Positions 1-13,489 of a stretch of 64,000 nt of DNA are shown piece by piece. Source of the DNA: Turnera subulata (Eukaryota; Streptophyta; Magnoliopsida; Malpighiales; Passifloraceae); assembly GCA_028386065.3 (NCBI GenBank), contig JAKUCV010007250.1:143395-207394 (forward strand), written 5' to 3'. The notes under the pieces were generated by a model. That model did no database searches and was not told the DNA's origin. It saw only the letters and a list, made by a program, of their open reading frames with translations. Numbering within the stretch: the first letter of the stretch is position 1; every line of letters begins with the position of its first letter. Made by a program: the position numbers and the translations under genes.

Positions 1-2898
1 CTCCCAATCCAATCCCTTCCTCTACACTCCTCTCTCTCCTCCTCAGTCCTCTCCTTCCTCGACGACAAGTTTCACACTCAAAGCGACCTCGCGCGGGCGC
101 CGGAACTCGCGACGGAGCTGCAATCTAAGTGCCTCGGCTTGGACAAAACCCTAGCGGACCTCAATTCCCGCCTCGCGTCTAGCCTTCTCGCTCACGCTTC
201 CTTCTCCGATCGAATCCACGGGCTGTTGAAGGATGCTAGCTCCCAGTTGACCGATCTCGGGTCTTTGACCGTATCTCGTTCGGGTAAAGTTAAGATTTTT
301 TTTTGTTTGTGTTCACGTGCTCAGTTGTTTCGCGCGATGTTTTATGGTTTAAATTATCGAGGATTTGTGTGTGTAGATGGCGGAGGAGGGAGGGAAAAAG
401 AGGAGGAGGAGGAGATGTTGCGGGGGGAGTTGCCGGCGCTGGCAAAGGAGGTGGCCAGAGTGGAAACTGTTCGAGCCTATGCCGGTGAGATGTTGATTTC
501 AATTGATGATTGATTCTTTCTCCTCTTTTTTGTTCAAAACTTACAAGTCAAATTGTGAAAACTTTTTGATCATTCCTTTGTTGTTGATAAACTGCTTGCA
601 TTGCGCGTCTATCATTGTCAATAATTTGGCTTGAATGCCATCGAACAGCTCTGCGCTTATCTTTTCTTTGACTTTCTCTTATAAGTTTGATCTTTATTTT
701 TCTAGCTTCTTTGTGATCTAGGTGTCAAAATGATACTTTGCAATCACAATCTTTTGGGTTTTCTCAGCAATTTTCTTGTTTCCTCTCTTAATATTGCAGA
801 GACAGCGCTGAAGCTTGACACTTTGGTTGGTGATATCGAAGATGCTGTGTCTTCCGCTATGAGCAAAAACCTTAGGAGAAATTCCTCACAGAATTCTGAA
901 GTGAGTGCTTTTTGCGTTTTACATAGCTAAGTGTAGCTGTAAATATCCTTTCTTTTCAATTGAAATTCTTCATTGGAAAAAAAAAAAATCCGTCTGCAGG
1001 AAACTCGCTTTCATGCTATCGAAGCACTTGGACGTACAGAAGATGTTTTAACTTCTGTCACAAAGTTGCATCCTCAGTGGAAGCATCTTGTATCAGCAGC
1101 TGATCATAGAGTAGATCGAGCTCTGGCCATGTTAAGACCCCAGGCAGTTGCAGATCACCGGGCCCTTCTTGCTTCCCTTAAATGGCCTCCACCGCTTTCC
1201 ACCTTGACTTCCTCAAACATTGATTCAATGAAACAAACTGAAGTCTCCAATCCTCTTTTCACAATGCCGGGGAACCTGAAAACCCAGTACTGTGAAAACT
1301 TTCTTGCCTTGTGCCACTTGCAGGAGTTGCAAAGGCGAAGAAAATCACGGCAACTCGAGGGCCACTACAAGGAGGCTGCCTTACACCAACCACTTTGGGT
1401 AATTGAAGAGCTTGTAAATCCTATAACAATTGCATGTCAGAAACACTTTTCAAAGTGGACTGATAAGCCAGCGTTCATTTTCGCTCTTGTCTATAAGATT
1501 ACAAGGGATTACGTTGACAGTATGGATGAATTATTGCAACCTTTGGTTGATCAAGCCAGGCTAGTGGGCTACAGTTGCAGAGAAGAATGGATTTCTGCAA
1601 TGGCAACCTCTTTGTCCACGTACTTGGCAAGAGAGATATTCCCTATTTACGTTGGTCAACTGGATGATGAGAGTGTTACTGTACAATCACAGGCCAGAAT
1701 ATCCTGGCTCCATCTTGTGGATTTAATGATTTCTTTTGACAAAAGAATCCACACTCTGCTAACAAATTCCGGCATCTCACTTCCTCTCGAGGAAGGTGGG
1801 AACTTGGAGAAGATTTCTTCATTATCTCTGTTCTGTGATCAGCCTGATTGGCTTGATTTATGGGCGGAAATAGAGCTTCATGATGCACATGAGAAGCTAA
1901 AACCTGAACTAGATAACACAAGAAATTGGGCTTTGAAAATTCAGGGGGCAGCTCTTCTATCTGGTCCTGAAAATTACAAGTCTCCTGCCATTTCTGGTGT
2001 TTTCCTTCAGCATCTATCTTTGATGGTTGATCGATGTCGCTCACTTCCCAACACCTCTTTGAGGTATGGATTTCTCAGATCTGCTGTTGCTCCAATTATA
2101 CAGAAATTTGTGGATTCTGTGGTTCTCAGATGCCAAGAAGCCGAAGGACTAACAGCTTTAACCGATGATGATGCATTGGTCAAAGTTGCAAATTCCATTA
2201 ATGCTAGCCACTATTTTGAGTCAGTTTTGAAAGAATGGTGTGAGGACATCTTTTTTCTTGAACTAGGGTTAGATCACAGTGATAATCTAGGAATAGCTAG
2301 TGGGGAGGCTGAAATTGATGGATCGACTGGCATTTTTTATGAGGAGGTAAGAAAGTTGGAGGACTTTAGAAAAGAGTGGGTTGAGAAGCTATCACTTGTT
2401 GTTTTGAGGGGCTTTGATGCCCTGTGTCGTGATTATATAAAAAACAGGAAGCAGTGGCAGGACAAAAGTGAAGAAGGCTGGGTGGTGTCCAAAAATTTAG
2501 TTGCTGCACTTGACTTCTTACAAGGGAAGATGGGAGTTATAGAAGAAAATTTAAATATGGTAGATTTTGTGGGTGTGTGGAGAAGTTTGGCTGCGGGGGT
2601 AGATCGATTGTTTTTTAATGGTATTCTTTTGGGTAACGTGAAGTTTCATAATGTTGGTGTTGAAAGGCTACATGGTGACATGGAGGTTTTGTTTGGGGTG
2701 TTTCGGGCTTGGTGCTTGAGACCTGAAGGCTTCTTCCCAAAAGTGAGTGACGGCTTGAAGCTATTGAAGATTGGGGAGCAGCAGTGGACTCGAGATGATT
2801 TTGCCGGACTTGGGAAATGGATGAAGCAGAATGGAATTGGACATTTGAGTGTAGCGGAGGCAGAGAAGGTACTGAAAAGTAGAGTATTCCCGAGCTAA
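1..2898 (+). CDS. MAG2: RINT1-like tethering factor MAG2 (5' partial)
   Basis: This is the RINT1/TIP20 family subunit of the ER-resident Dsl1/NRZ-type tethering complex, which captures Golgi-derived COPI vesicles; in Arabidopsis MAG2 is needed for export of storage proteins from the ER. Four exons fit: <1-283, 377-484, 800-900 and 1000-2898, with GT-AG junctions that keep phase. The first base is already inside the reading frame and no ATG precedes it, so only a few N-terminal residues are missing. About 796 residues are visible, against roughly 795-805 for plant homologues. Family stretches include ALKLDTLVGDIEDAV (exon 3), FIFALVYKITRDYVDSMDEL and SWLHLVDLMISFDKR in exon 4, and the C-terminal end KSRVFPS. 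The last exon holds the RINT1_TIP1 domain and about 80% of the protein. I prefer MAG2 over MAG2-like because these stretches and the C-terminus fit MAG2 better, and because of the neighbouring genes. Confidence 0.93.
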
Positions 2899-5495
2899 GA
2901 CCTTTCAGCCCTTTCGTTAATCAAGTTTACCTAGAGGTTCAGCTGAACTGGTAGTTTAAACAGTAAGGTTAATTCATTGTTAGTCGGATTAGAAATTTTT
3001 TGCTGTACATGGTCTCATGGACCAGCTAAATTTCTTTACACACAACAATAATACTAAATTTCGTTATATAGTCTAAAGGCTTTTGTTTATTTATTTTTGT
3101 CGTCATCTAAACGTCACTTTCACTGTTTTTGGTGCTAAAATTGTCGCCAAATCTGATGTTTTTGAGCTCTGATTGTGATGAGACGAATGCAGTCTCGATT
3201 CAATTGTAGTGGTTGGACTTGTTTGCTTCCACTGCATGATGTGACGGTGATTGGCGCTGAAATTTGACGAGACCATAGAATGACTAATTAGCTGATCATC
3301 AGATGATTCTAAAGTATGAAGTTAACAGAAAATTTTTGGATTGGCTTAAACAACGTATGTTTGACTTGAAATAGAAGCGGTCTTTAGATGTCTGAGGTTT
3401 ACAGGTCATTGCCTCTCTTTTTTATGCAATCCTTTTCAAAGTTCAAGTCATTAGTTAATTTGAGTTACAACTCCTAACAGTTTCTGTATTATCTTGAAAC
3501 TAAAACTCTCTCATTCTCATTGTCTCTTCAATGATCAAAACCCACCGACGAAAAAGTGTTAACAAGTTCATTTTCGGGAATCACTTCCATTGCGGGGTAA
3601 GTTGCCACTTAACCTGTTGCCCATGACAGCGTCCCACAGTCAGATATTGCTGCAGTACTGTGTTCTTTCAGGTAGAAACATCCAAGAATTGAAGGTTTAG
3701 GCGGCTATGGTTTCACGTGATTTGCAAGCTAAGAAGCGAACAGCAGAGTTCATGTATCTGCAGCTAAATGGAGTTTGTCAAAAAAAAAAAGAAAAAAGAA
3801 ATCCAGAAAGCTAAAGAGAGTTGATTGTCCTGCATGTCCATAGAAATGAAACAACTAGTGTGCAAGTTTCCTTATGGATGACAACAATAAGAGCACATTT
3901 TGTTACTGGGTTCTTACTGACAGCGAAACATTAAAAGTCCCAACTGTACCTACTATACTACCTTATCAAGAGAAATGAAGGGAAAAAACTAGAGGGGTCC
4001 TAAGATAAAGACAGTATAAGAACACGAGCAGAGGAGTCAATATCACAGAGCACTAGGATGACGTGTCAAGCGTGACACATGTTCTTCACGGAGTGGGTGA
4101 TCAATGTGAAGGAACTAGGTAGCCAGCCAAGTCGGGTAGCGGGAATTTAGGGGCGGGATTGATAGGTTGGTGAATGAGGCCAAACACTGCCCCCCCCAAT
4201 TATTGGGTTTTTGGACTCTTGCTCTTCAGACTTGAAGCTGAACTATCTTTCCCCACCGCAAATGGAGCCTTCATGAACTGAGCGTGCTCGTATAGTTTTT
4301 AGCTTATCGTAGGTATCGTCACATCATACTCAGTTTCTATTACTAGCATCACGCCAAGGAAAAAAATGCCTTGATTGCAGTACATTAGTAATCAATGACA
4401 CCACTTGTAGCTGCTGTTAATTGCAACTTGTCTTCTGTGAGCCATACAGTAATTAATTCTCTTCCTTGGTGTCTAGGCTTTAGGTTGTTCACTTATTGGC
4501 ATAGCCAATGCTGCTAATTGGCTGATGGTTAATTAATCTATTGAAACAATACTCTGCCTTTTGACTTTTTACCTCCCTTAAGAATACAAAGCTCCACAGG
4601 AACTGTGATGCTTTTGAACCAGAACGGTATATAATGATAGAAAATACTTGCAGATGGGGAATGATTTTCATGCCATACATCAAAGTTGACATATTTGATA
4701 TATATATACACTGTCAAACTTCTCTCGTGAAGTCAACATCTGCACAGGCTCAGTTTAGTCCAACGAAACATTCAGGTGGATCCAATCATCTTTTTCGATT
4801 AAAAAAATATGCATTGAAATGATATAATGGCTATCTCCACCCAACAGAATTCCTCAAGATTCTTGAATTAAGATTAATTTTGTTGGGTGAACCCCACCAG
4901 AAATAGCATCAAACCACAGAAAACTGCCAGTGAAATGTGACAAAACGGGATACTCTAAGATATAAGAGGGTGTGGAAATAAGCACAAATAAGAAAGAAGG
5001 GGAACGAATAAAAGAGAGACAGAGACTCGACAAGGAACAAAAATCAGAGTTTTGCCTGAAGCCACATCAAGTAAACAAGGGAGAAGGCATCATTCATTGG
5101 TAGCACGTAAACATCCATAATTAGAAAGCAAATATAGCTGCTAACAAATGGGTACGTGTCTGATTAGGGTACATTTTGGATTAATTTTTTTGAGTCTAGA
5201 TTGAGAGAGTGAAGAACTTATTGTCCCTTTCCAAGACTTAAATTTGCTAGGACCTACTTGCTCATGGACCCATGTATTGCAACAATGTGAGGCAAATGGG
5301 ACCTAGTAAAATGTATCTAGATTACTGATGTCCTTATTAATTAATGTCATTTTTCAACTAACTTGTGTCTAAATCTATGTCTCAAGGTCTTTTTAAGCTG
5401 CCCTTGCTAGCACTTCCAACTTCCCACACTATAGCTCTAGTAGTTGGCAGCAAGAAAATAGTATTGAGAGAGCGTGCAAGAGCAAACCTTTAGCT
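2899..5495. other. Intergenic region, MAG2 3' side to PRE promoter
   Basis: I see no convincing gene. The first 150-200 bases are probably the MAG2 3' UTR. Visible landmarks are an A-rich run near 3780-3800, a G-box CACGTG at 3714-3719 and a short C-run near 4190. The last few hundred bases are the promoter and leader of the PRE gene; no strong TATA box stands out. Confidence 0.5.
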
Positions 5496-6214
5496 ATGTC
5501 CAGCTCAAGATCAAGAACTTTAAAAATCACTGAAGATGAGCTTAATGATCTCATCTTCCGATTGCAAGAATTGCTTCCACAACTTAATCCAAGGCATGGC
5601 TCGAGGGTATAGGCTAGAATCTTTCTCTTTTTCTTCTTTTTTCACTCATTTTATTTTCCTTTATTCATTCCTTACTCCACTTGTGCAACTACAACCAATT
5701 TTCTCGGTTGCATAAGGATTTTAGTTGGTAATCTCCACTAGGATACATTTGGTTATCACAAGGTACTAACTAACCTTTATGCCTTGAACAAAACCAATAA
5801 TCTGACTGGTAGTTATCATGGTATTTCACCATTATAAGCTTCACTAGAAGGCCTAAGACTTAGTCGCCAAACAAAAAGCACTAAAAGAAAAGCAGTAGAA
5901 AAAGCTGCCGGGAAAGAAAGAAAACAGAAGATAATGATTAGATGACACAGGCCAGTATTGATTGCACGCTAATGGACATGAAAAATGCGAGAAATAAGTA
6001 GTAGTACGTTCTAAATTTCAGTGCTGACCAAAGTTGTTGGTGATTTTTTCTGTGTCAGGTATCAGCATCAAAACTTTTAAAGGAAACATGCAGTTACATC
6101 AGGAAGCTACAAAAGGAAGTGGATGATTTGAGTGAGAGACTATCTCGGCTGCTGGACTCAATGGATACAAATGGTGTTGACATAGAGTCCCTTAGAAGTT
6201 TTCTACAACTATAA
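5496..6214 (+). CDS. PRE4: Atypical (non-DNA-binding) HLH protein, PRE/BANQUO/ILI family
   Basis: This is a small helix-loop-helix protein of the PACLOBUTRAZOL RESISTANCE family. Such proteins lack the basic DNA-binding region and act by pairing with and sequestering other HLH repressors, promoting cell elongation downstream of gibberellin, brassinosteroid and light. Two exons, 5496-5606 and 6059-6214, encode 88 residues; family members usually have 91-94. The intron (GTATAG...GTCAG) splits the loop between R37 and V38, the usual place in this family. Diagnostic sequence is VSASKLLKETCSYIRKLQKE followed by VDDLSERLSRLL in helix 2. The arginine-rich start is short (MSSSRSR). The symbol rests on its position next to MAG2, where Arabidopsis has PRE4/BNQ3; by sequence alone only the family is certain. 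Both exons are too short to stand out as open frames. Confidence 0.9.
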
Positions 6215-8139
6215 TAATTTTCATTGCTCCACTTGTTTTTGAATATGATGCATATATACGACTTTGGAGTCGTAATAGCCTCGTCGTGCATGTATCTATG
6301 CCACTCCTCTAGTAGTTTCTTGATGTTATAATATGCACTTTACTTTTTGTTGTATCTGTCTCTTTGGACCTGGTTTGTCCTTAATATGATTACTACTATA
6401 CTAGCATCATTTACCAACTAATCATTTGCTTTGGGTCCTATGCTGCTGAATATGATACTACTGATCTACCTACTGACCAAAAAACAAATCGGAGATTTTT
6501 TTTTCCGATTGGTGTGTCAACCGTCAGGCACACTACACCAACTTGTTTTTGTGAAATTAACATTTTTGTCTGTTGAAAAGACATGTACTATAACATATCC
6601 TTTGACGTCAACCCTCATCACTGACAGTGCAAAACAAGCAAAAGTCATGGTTGAGCTTCATTTAAAATATTTGCCAACCACCTCCAAAATGAAGATCTAG
6701 GTAAGCTCAATAAACCAGAAAGATGTAAAAGATTATAATGCTTGGTCATGTTTAGTCCGATAGGCTACAGCTATATTGGTTATAAACTACTTGGAGTATT
6801 ATCTTTTCTTATTATCTGAACCCTGCTTTTAGTCTTTGGCGGCAGAAGCAACTTCTTCAGATATATATTTCGAAGACTGTTTATCAACTTGATTATGGTT
6901 TCAAAGACCCTTAAGCGATTACAATTGACATCATCCAAGCTTACATTAGAAAAATGAAATCTAGAATTATATCAAGCATACATGGACCCTCCATCCCTTA
7001 TCGGGGACAGACCCTCCATCTTTAAGCGCTCAAAATGCTGCAACGCTCATCCTGTGTTTGTCATAAACGCACCAAAGGTGATGGAGATGCAGTGCAATGG
7101 GAGCTATTCTGCAAATTCTAGACTCTCCGGTCTGTTCAAAATAATGTTAAAAGACCCGTATAAAATGGATACCCTGGTAATGGTTCTTGCACTTCTGTTT
7201 GGAGTTGGGTTGTTTTTTTTCTCCATACTAGTCGATGTACTCGAACTACTTGAACCCAAGACCTCACCATCTTGATTTTTACAAGAGTACCAATAAGCTA
7301 GTCATTAAGCACTTTAAGTAAGTAGGTGAAAGAATTCAATCTTTTTGTCTTTTCCCTTTTTGCTTTGATAAGAGAGAGGGAGAATGAAGCTGTAGACCCA
7401 CATGGCGCGGAAAGCAATTGCTTCCTGGTCTCTGTTTTTTCGTGCTTGTTGTTGCGTGATCATCTAATGCATCAGGAATGCTTAGAAGCTTGTTTGCATA
7501 TAACCCATCACCCTAGCTAATGTATTTTTGGGATGCCAGCGTAGAAGAGGAAACCATCAAGACACTCAGATGCAAAGTAGGCTCAAAACTTGAAAATGTA
7601 GACACAAAAACATGATTCTCACTAGTGTGTCAGAATCCAGTTATGAAGCAGAGATGAGAGCTTTCGACCACAGAATTCGTTTGTCTCACATGAAACAGGG
7701 GATGCAACGAATTTTCCAGAGTTCTTCTCCATGGTTGAAGAGAGCAATCCAAGCATAACCATCCCCAAAGAGATCGAATTTAAAGCAACTGACACTGCAG
7801 AAAAGATACTATATAGCAGCCAAGAACCATTTCTTTCCAAATTTCATCTCTAACCCAGTTGCCAGGAGAACAAATCGTATCCACGATGTCGAAGTAAGAA
7901 AACAATTGAAGTAAAATTCTGCAAATTAAGCATGTATAAGCCCCACAATCACACAAACTCCAAGAACTCATATACAAACTTTAAACAAAATAGCCAGTCC
8001 ATAAATCACAGCATAACTCGGTATCTCATCATTGCTAGTCGTTTAATTATACAAAGTATGTGTTTTACAATACAAACAAAAATAACAAACACAACAAATG
8101 GTGAATACCCACAAAAACCCAAGAAACAAAGTTGAAACA
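6215..8139. other. Intergenic region between PRE and PMEI-like genes
   Basis: This holds the 3' flanks of the two convergent neighbours. Several open frames of 60-97 codons exist, for example 6982-7275 (+) with one hydrophobic segment and 7622-7840 (-), but none shows a recognisable domain or splice-supported extension. I see no repeat structure. Confidence 0.45.
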
Positions 8140-8874
8140 TCAATGCATCTTCATTCCAAACTTGTCAAGAAGGTCCTGCATCTTAGCAATTATAGCCAAA
8201 CTATTGCTCAACAACTCCTTAGACTTCTCCATCTTACCCTTGACCTCATCAAGAACCGAAGACCCCATCTCCTGCAAACCCTCCAAGCAAGTCTCTTGAT
8301 CGGTCATGGCGGCGCTGATCCACGTCTGGATGTCTTTGGCTTTCTCAACGGTCAACAGCTTCTCTCCAGGAGCAGCCACCATCAGCGCCGCCGAGTCATT
8401 GACTCTGCCCAGAGCATCCTCGAGTTGGGTCGCGCAGTCATCTAGGGCAGCCCGAGAACTGACGTCGTTGACCGAGGCGAGGAAGGAAGAGAGGTTCTTG
8501 AGCTCTTTAGCGGAGGCTTGGAGGGAGAGGTTGAAGATGGTTTCTGGGTCGGGCTTAGTTGAGGCGTTAAGGGAGGATATGCTGGTGAAGCAGGAGGTGG
8601 GGTACTGGGTCACGCTGCATACCGCTTTGATGGACTCGGCCGAGTTGGAGGAAAGAGAAGGCGACTCGTCGGGTGACTCGTTGTTTGACTCGTGGATTAA
8701 GGATGCAAGCAGGACACCGATGACGAGGGTGAGGAAGACGATGGCGGAGATGGTGAAGAAGATGATGATTCGGGTTCTTCTGCGTTTCCTTTGTTGGTGT
8801 AGGGCTTGTTGTTCTTCAACGCTGAGGCTGGAGTTGACTTTGTCATAGCCTTTGAAGACATTGATGGATTCCAT
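8140..8874 (-). CDS. Membrane-anchored pectin methylesterase inhibitor (PMEI)-domain protein
   Basis: Single-exon gene of 244 residues. The start at 8874 is chosen because MESINVFKGYDKV matches the usual beginning of type-I pectin methylesterase precursors; in-frame ATGs at 8907 and 8946 are possible but do not fit the family. The layout is a short cytosolic segment with KRRRTR, a transmembrane signal anchor at about 35-60, a Ser/Asn-rich linker, then a PMEI helical bundle at about 80-235. The four family cysteines are at 86, 95, 147 and 196, the last in the motif AAMTDQETCLEGL. The pectinesterase catalytic domain that normally follows is absent: the frame stops after KFGMKMH and nothing downstream encodes it. 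It is therefore either a stand-alone inhibitor acting on cell-wall pectinesterases or a PME precursor that lost its enzyme half. Arabidopsis may have a PMEI-family gene at the equivalent place (recalled, not checked). Confidence 0.82.
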   Translation of the reverse strand: MESINVFKGYDKVNSSLSVEEQQALHQQRKRRRTRIIIFFTISAIVFLTLVIGVLLASLIHESNNESPDESPSLSSNSAESIKAVCSVTQYPTSCFTSISSLNASTKPDPETIFNLSLQASAKELKNLSSFLASVNDVSSRAALDDCATQLEDALGRVNDSAALMVAAPGEKLLTVEKAKDIQTWISAAMTDQETCLEGLQEMGSSVLDEVKGKMEKSKELLSNSLAIIAKMQDLLDKFGMKMH

Positions 8875-9510
8875 GGAACCAGAGCTATTGAGGTTGATGT
8901 TTTTCATTGGGGTTAAGGCCAAAATGTGTGAAATCATGCTTTGCAAATGCCAAAATATGCATCCCCTATTCTTTGCGAGTATTCTTTTATTATTTTCTTG
9001 GGTTAGGCAACACGGAAAAACGTGGAAAAAAATTCTTATCTATTAGGCAAACGCGTATAAGACCTGGTTTTTTTCTTCTATGGTGCAGGACATTATAATA
9101 TTATGGGAAAAGAAAACCAATATCATACCAAATCTACCGGCTAAAACATCAATTGACACTCCCAAATAAATAAAACAACCTACAATGTTGTTATGGCTGC
9201 AAAGAGTATTGCCAACGTAACATAATTTTATCGTCAATTTTAATAAAGAAAACGAGCGGTTGAAAGGTATGGCATTTCCGCATCCATCCAACTAAACTAC
9301 AAAGTTCTCTGGCATATCAGTATGATTGCATGAATATTTTGTCCTTCGATTCCAGTTTTGTGCCTATAGTAACAGAGATTTGAAATAAACTGTGTTCTCA
9401 TTCATTTCACTTGGAGCAACATTAAATCCTCATGATCAAAGCCAAGGCACATAAGGCATATCACAAAAGAAAACCGAGTCTAAGTCCACCAAAATCAAAA
9501 TTAGTGCAGC
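8875..9510. other. Intergenic region between PMEI-like and RPS9 genes
   Basis: This is promoter and leader of the PMEI-like gene on one side and the far 3' flank of RPS9 on the other. No gene or clear repeat was seen. Confidence 0.4.
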
Positions 9511-9695
9511 TATAAACTTTAACAAAAGCCTACTCATAATAGGACACAAGAGTCTACTAAGCAAAAAAGGATTTAAAGCTCATTGCTAATCCTCTTCATC
9601 TCCATCTCCACCTGCAGCCTTATAAACTTTAACAAAAGCCTCAGCCTCCTCATAATAGGACACAAGAGTCGACTAAGCAAAAAAGGATTTAAAGC

Positions 9696-11273
<1,578 letters not shown>

Positions 11274-11403
11274 GGTTGTGCAGCAGCGAGTCCTGTCGTG
11301 TCACTCCTCCCTCTCTCCCTCCTCTCTCTCTCTCTAACACTAACTAGGTTTTTTAAGGCTTCAGCTGTGGGGAAGTAAAATGAGCGTTATAAAGGACAAC
11401 CTA

Positions 11404-11548
11404 AAACCCTAGTCCTCCTCAGGCAAAACGTAAGGCTACTCTTAATGGGCTTTTAAGGTTTTCTCGGGCCGCGACTTATATTTGAGTGTTCAAGGCAACC
11501 GTTTTTTGGGTTATATTGGGCTTCTAAGGTTTTCTCAATCCGTGGGCC
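11404..11548 (-). promoter_or_regulatory. RPS9 promoter: telo-box plus site II motifs
   Basis: A telo-box AAACCCTA lies at 11404-11411, 130 bases upstream of the RPS9 start. Three site II motifs TGGGCY lie at 11446-11451, 11517-11522 and 11543-11548. This pairing is the well-known signature of plant ribosomal-protein promoters, where class I TCP factors bind site II. A CT-rich leader (11305-11335) sits between the telo-box and the ATG. Confidence 0.75.
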
Positions 11549-13489
11549 AGGACATAGGGGAACCCAAAGGAAAAGTCCTGTCCAAAAGGCTCTTATTTCG
11601 TCAAGTTAGTCAAAATTATTAACCCTTCTTTTATAAGAAAAAAATAACTCAATTTATATCTATAATTCTTAAACATTGTTTATTTCTTTAAATTGCATTA
11701 TAAAGAGTATTGACATGAATGTATCCTCTCTGTGTTTTTCTCTTTCTCTTAAGGAAAAGTGTGAAAATAAATTATTTCCCCACAAAAGATCTTATGAACC
11801 TATATCACCCACCATAAGGGGGAAAAGAAAAAAAGAAAAATGGAAGAAGAATGTATGTATGGAGAAGGACCAACGTCAACTACTTAGATTTGATAATAAT
11901 TGTAGGCAAAAAAGTCGTATGAGTGATTTGATGGAATCTCCTCTTACAGGAACGGACTATGACAGTGCAAATACATTTCCCATTCTTTCAACACCAACGT
12001 CGACATCTTAGCTTAGCTTAAACTAATTGTTTACCAATAAATGGGAAGAAAATAACTCCCCGAAAATGACCACGAAAGGCTAGTAATTTGGGCCGTGCTT
12101 ATTATTGTATATTTTCTTGCCCCCTAACATTCTTGTTTTCCATGGCACGCATTTCCTTTTTCTGATCCTTAACGTTAATGACATATCCCTTACTAGTTGC
12201 AAAAGACATCCTTAGTGTCAGGGATCATAATGATACTGATCCATCTCAGAGATTAAGAAAGTATGAAATAATTGTACAACAATTTGAGGTATGGTTCACC
12301 TGTCCCCAGTGGACATCCCAACCACAATACATTGTATTAATGCATTTACTTTGCCACAAGATCTCACACCTTATATGTTGCAATTAACACCATATAGTAT
12401 AAAGTCTGCGGGGCTGGATTGCATTAATTAGGCATTTCATCCAAGGCTTGAGCGGCGGTATCAAAGGGCATGGAGGGGCAATATAATGCCCATAATAATA
12501 ATTGATGCAAGGCGACATGTTATAGTATATGCTAGTACTATATAGAAGATCCCCGTGGGGAAAGACACATGTTTAATTGTTGAATGAATACATTGCACCA
12601 CCAAATCTAGCTATAAGAAACAAATGGCGAAACATGTAGGCAATCTTACACTAAATGTTGGTTAATGAAGAAGCTCTAGTCAAATTTTGCAAGGAGCATA
12701 AAATCCCATGAACTGAGCCCGATTAGGCTCGAGCCCAAAACAGATGTCATAATCCCATTTAGAGTACAAGTATACAATCTTAACCAGTTAAACAGGCCAA
12801 TCATTTTCCCAGACAATGGTTGGCATCTCAATCCCACCCTCTCCCAAGATTAAGAAAATCCCAGAAAGAGAAAACCAACAAATTACGCCTCAAATAAACA
12901 AACCCAAAGAATTAAGAAAAAAGGAAAGTAACAAAATTCTTCCTTCACCCACAATTCTTAGTTCTTATTGCTCAAAATGTGTCAGCTTTCCCTTTATTTT
13001 CTTTTCTTAAATAAGTAAGCTTATTAGATTCGTTAACAAGAATAGAATGTGCTCAAATCCACCCAAAATAATTATTAAAAGGGAAAATGGCACATTACAC
13101 GGGCCGGTGCTTACAAGCCAGCCAGCCAAGAAAAAGATAATAGGCAGTAGTATTTTTATATCAGTTTCACATGTCATTTTCTCTCTCTTTCTCTGTCACC
13201 ATTCATTTCTCCAGTTTTCAGTTTCCACTCGCTAAAAACCAAACACAAGATTCAATTTTTTTCAAAAAAGAAAAAACCACACCCTAAAATAAAAACAACC
13301 CCTGATTTCACGCTCTCCGATACTCACTAATCCTCTCTGCTTCTCTTCCATTCCCTCGTCATACCCATTTCTCCTCTCGGTTCAAATTGCATTCCTTCGC
13401 TTTCAATTCTGTGGAAAGCGAGCAAAGTCTCTAGCTTTTTTTGTTTGTTGTGTCTTTTTCTCTGTCAAGGGAGAAAGTAGAGGGGAGAA
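11549..13489. other. Intergenic region: RPS9 and EB1 divergent upstream DNA
   Basis: RPS9 and EB1 are transcribed away from each other, so this is shared upstream DNA. The last 150 bases before 13490 are CT-rich and are probably the EB1 leader. I see no gene; short open frames at 11676-12011 and 12816-13010 have no recognisable features. Confidence 0.45.

Noticed and set aside
6982..7275. Plus-strand frame of 97 codons with a hydrophobic segment
   Set aside because: No family resemblance, no splice-supported extension and AT-rich random-like codon use.
8306..8848. Plus-strand frame of 180 codons
   Set aside because: It is the antisense of the PMEI-like gene and has no family match.
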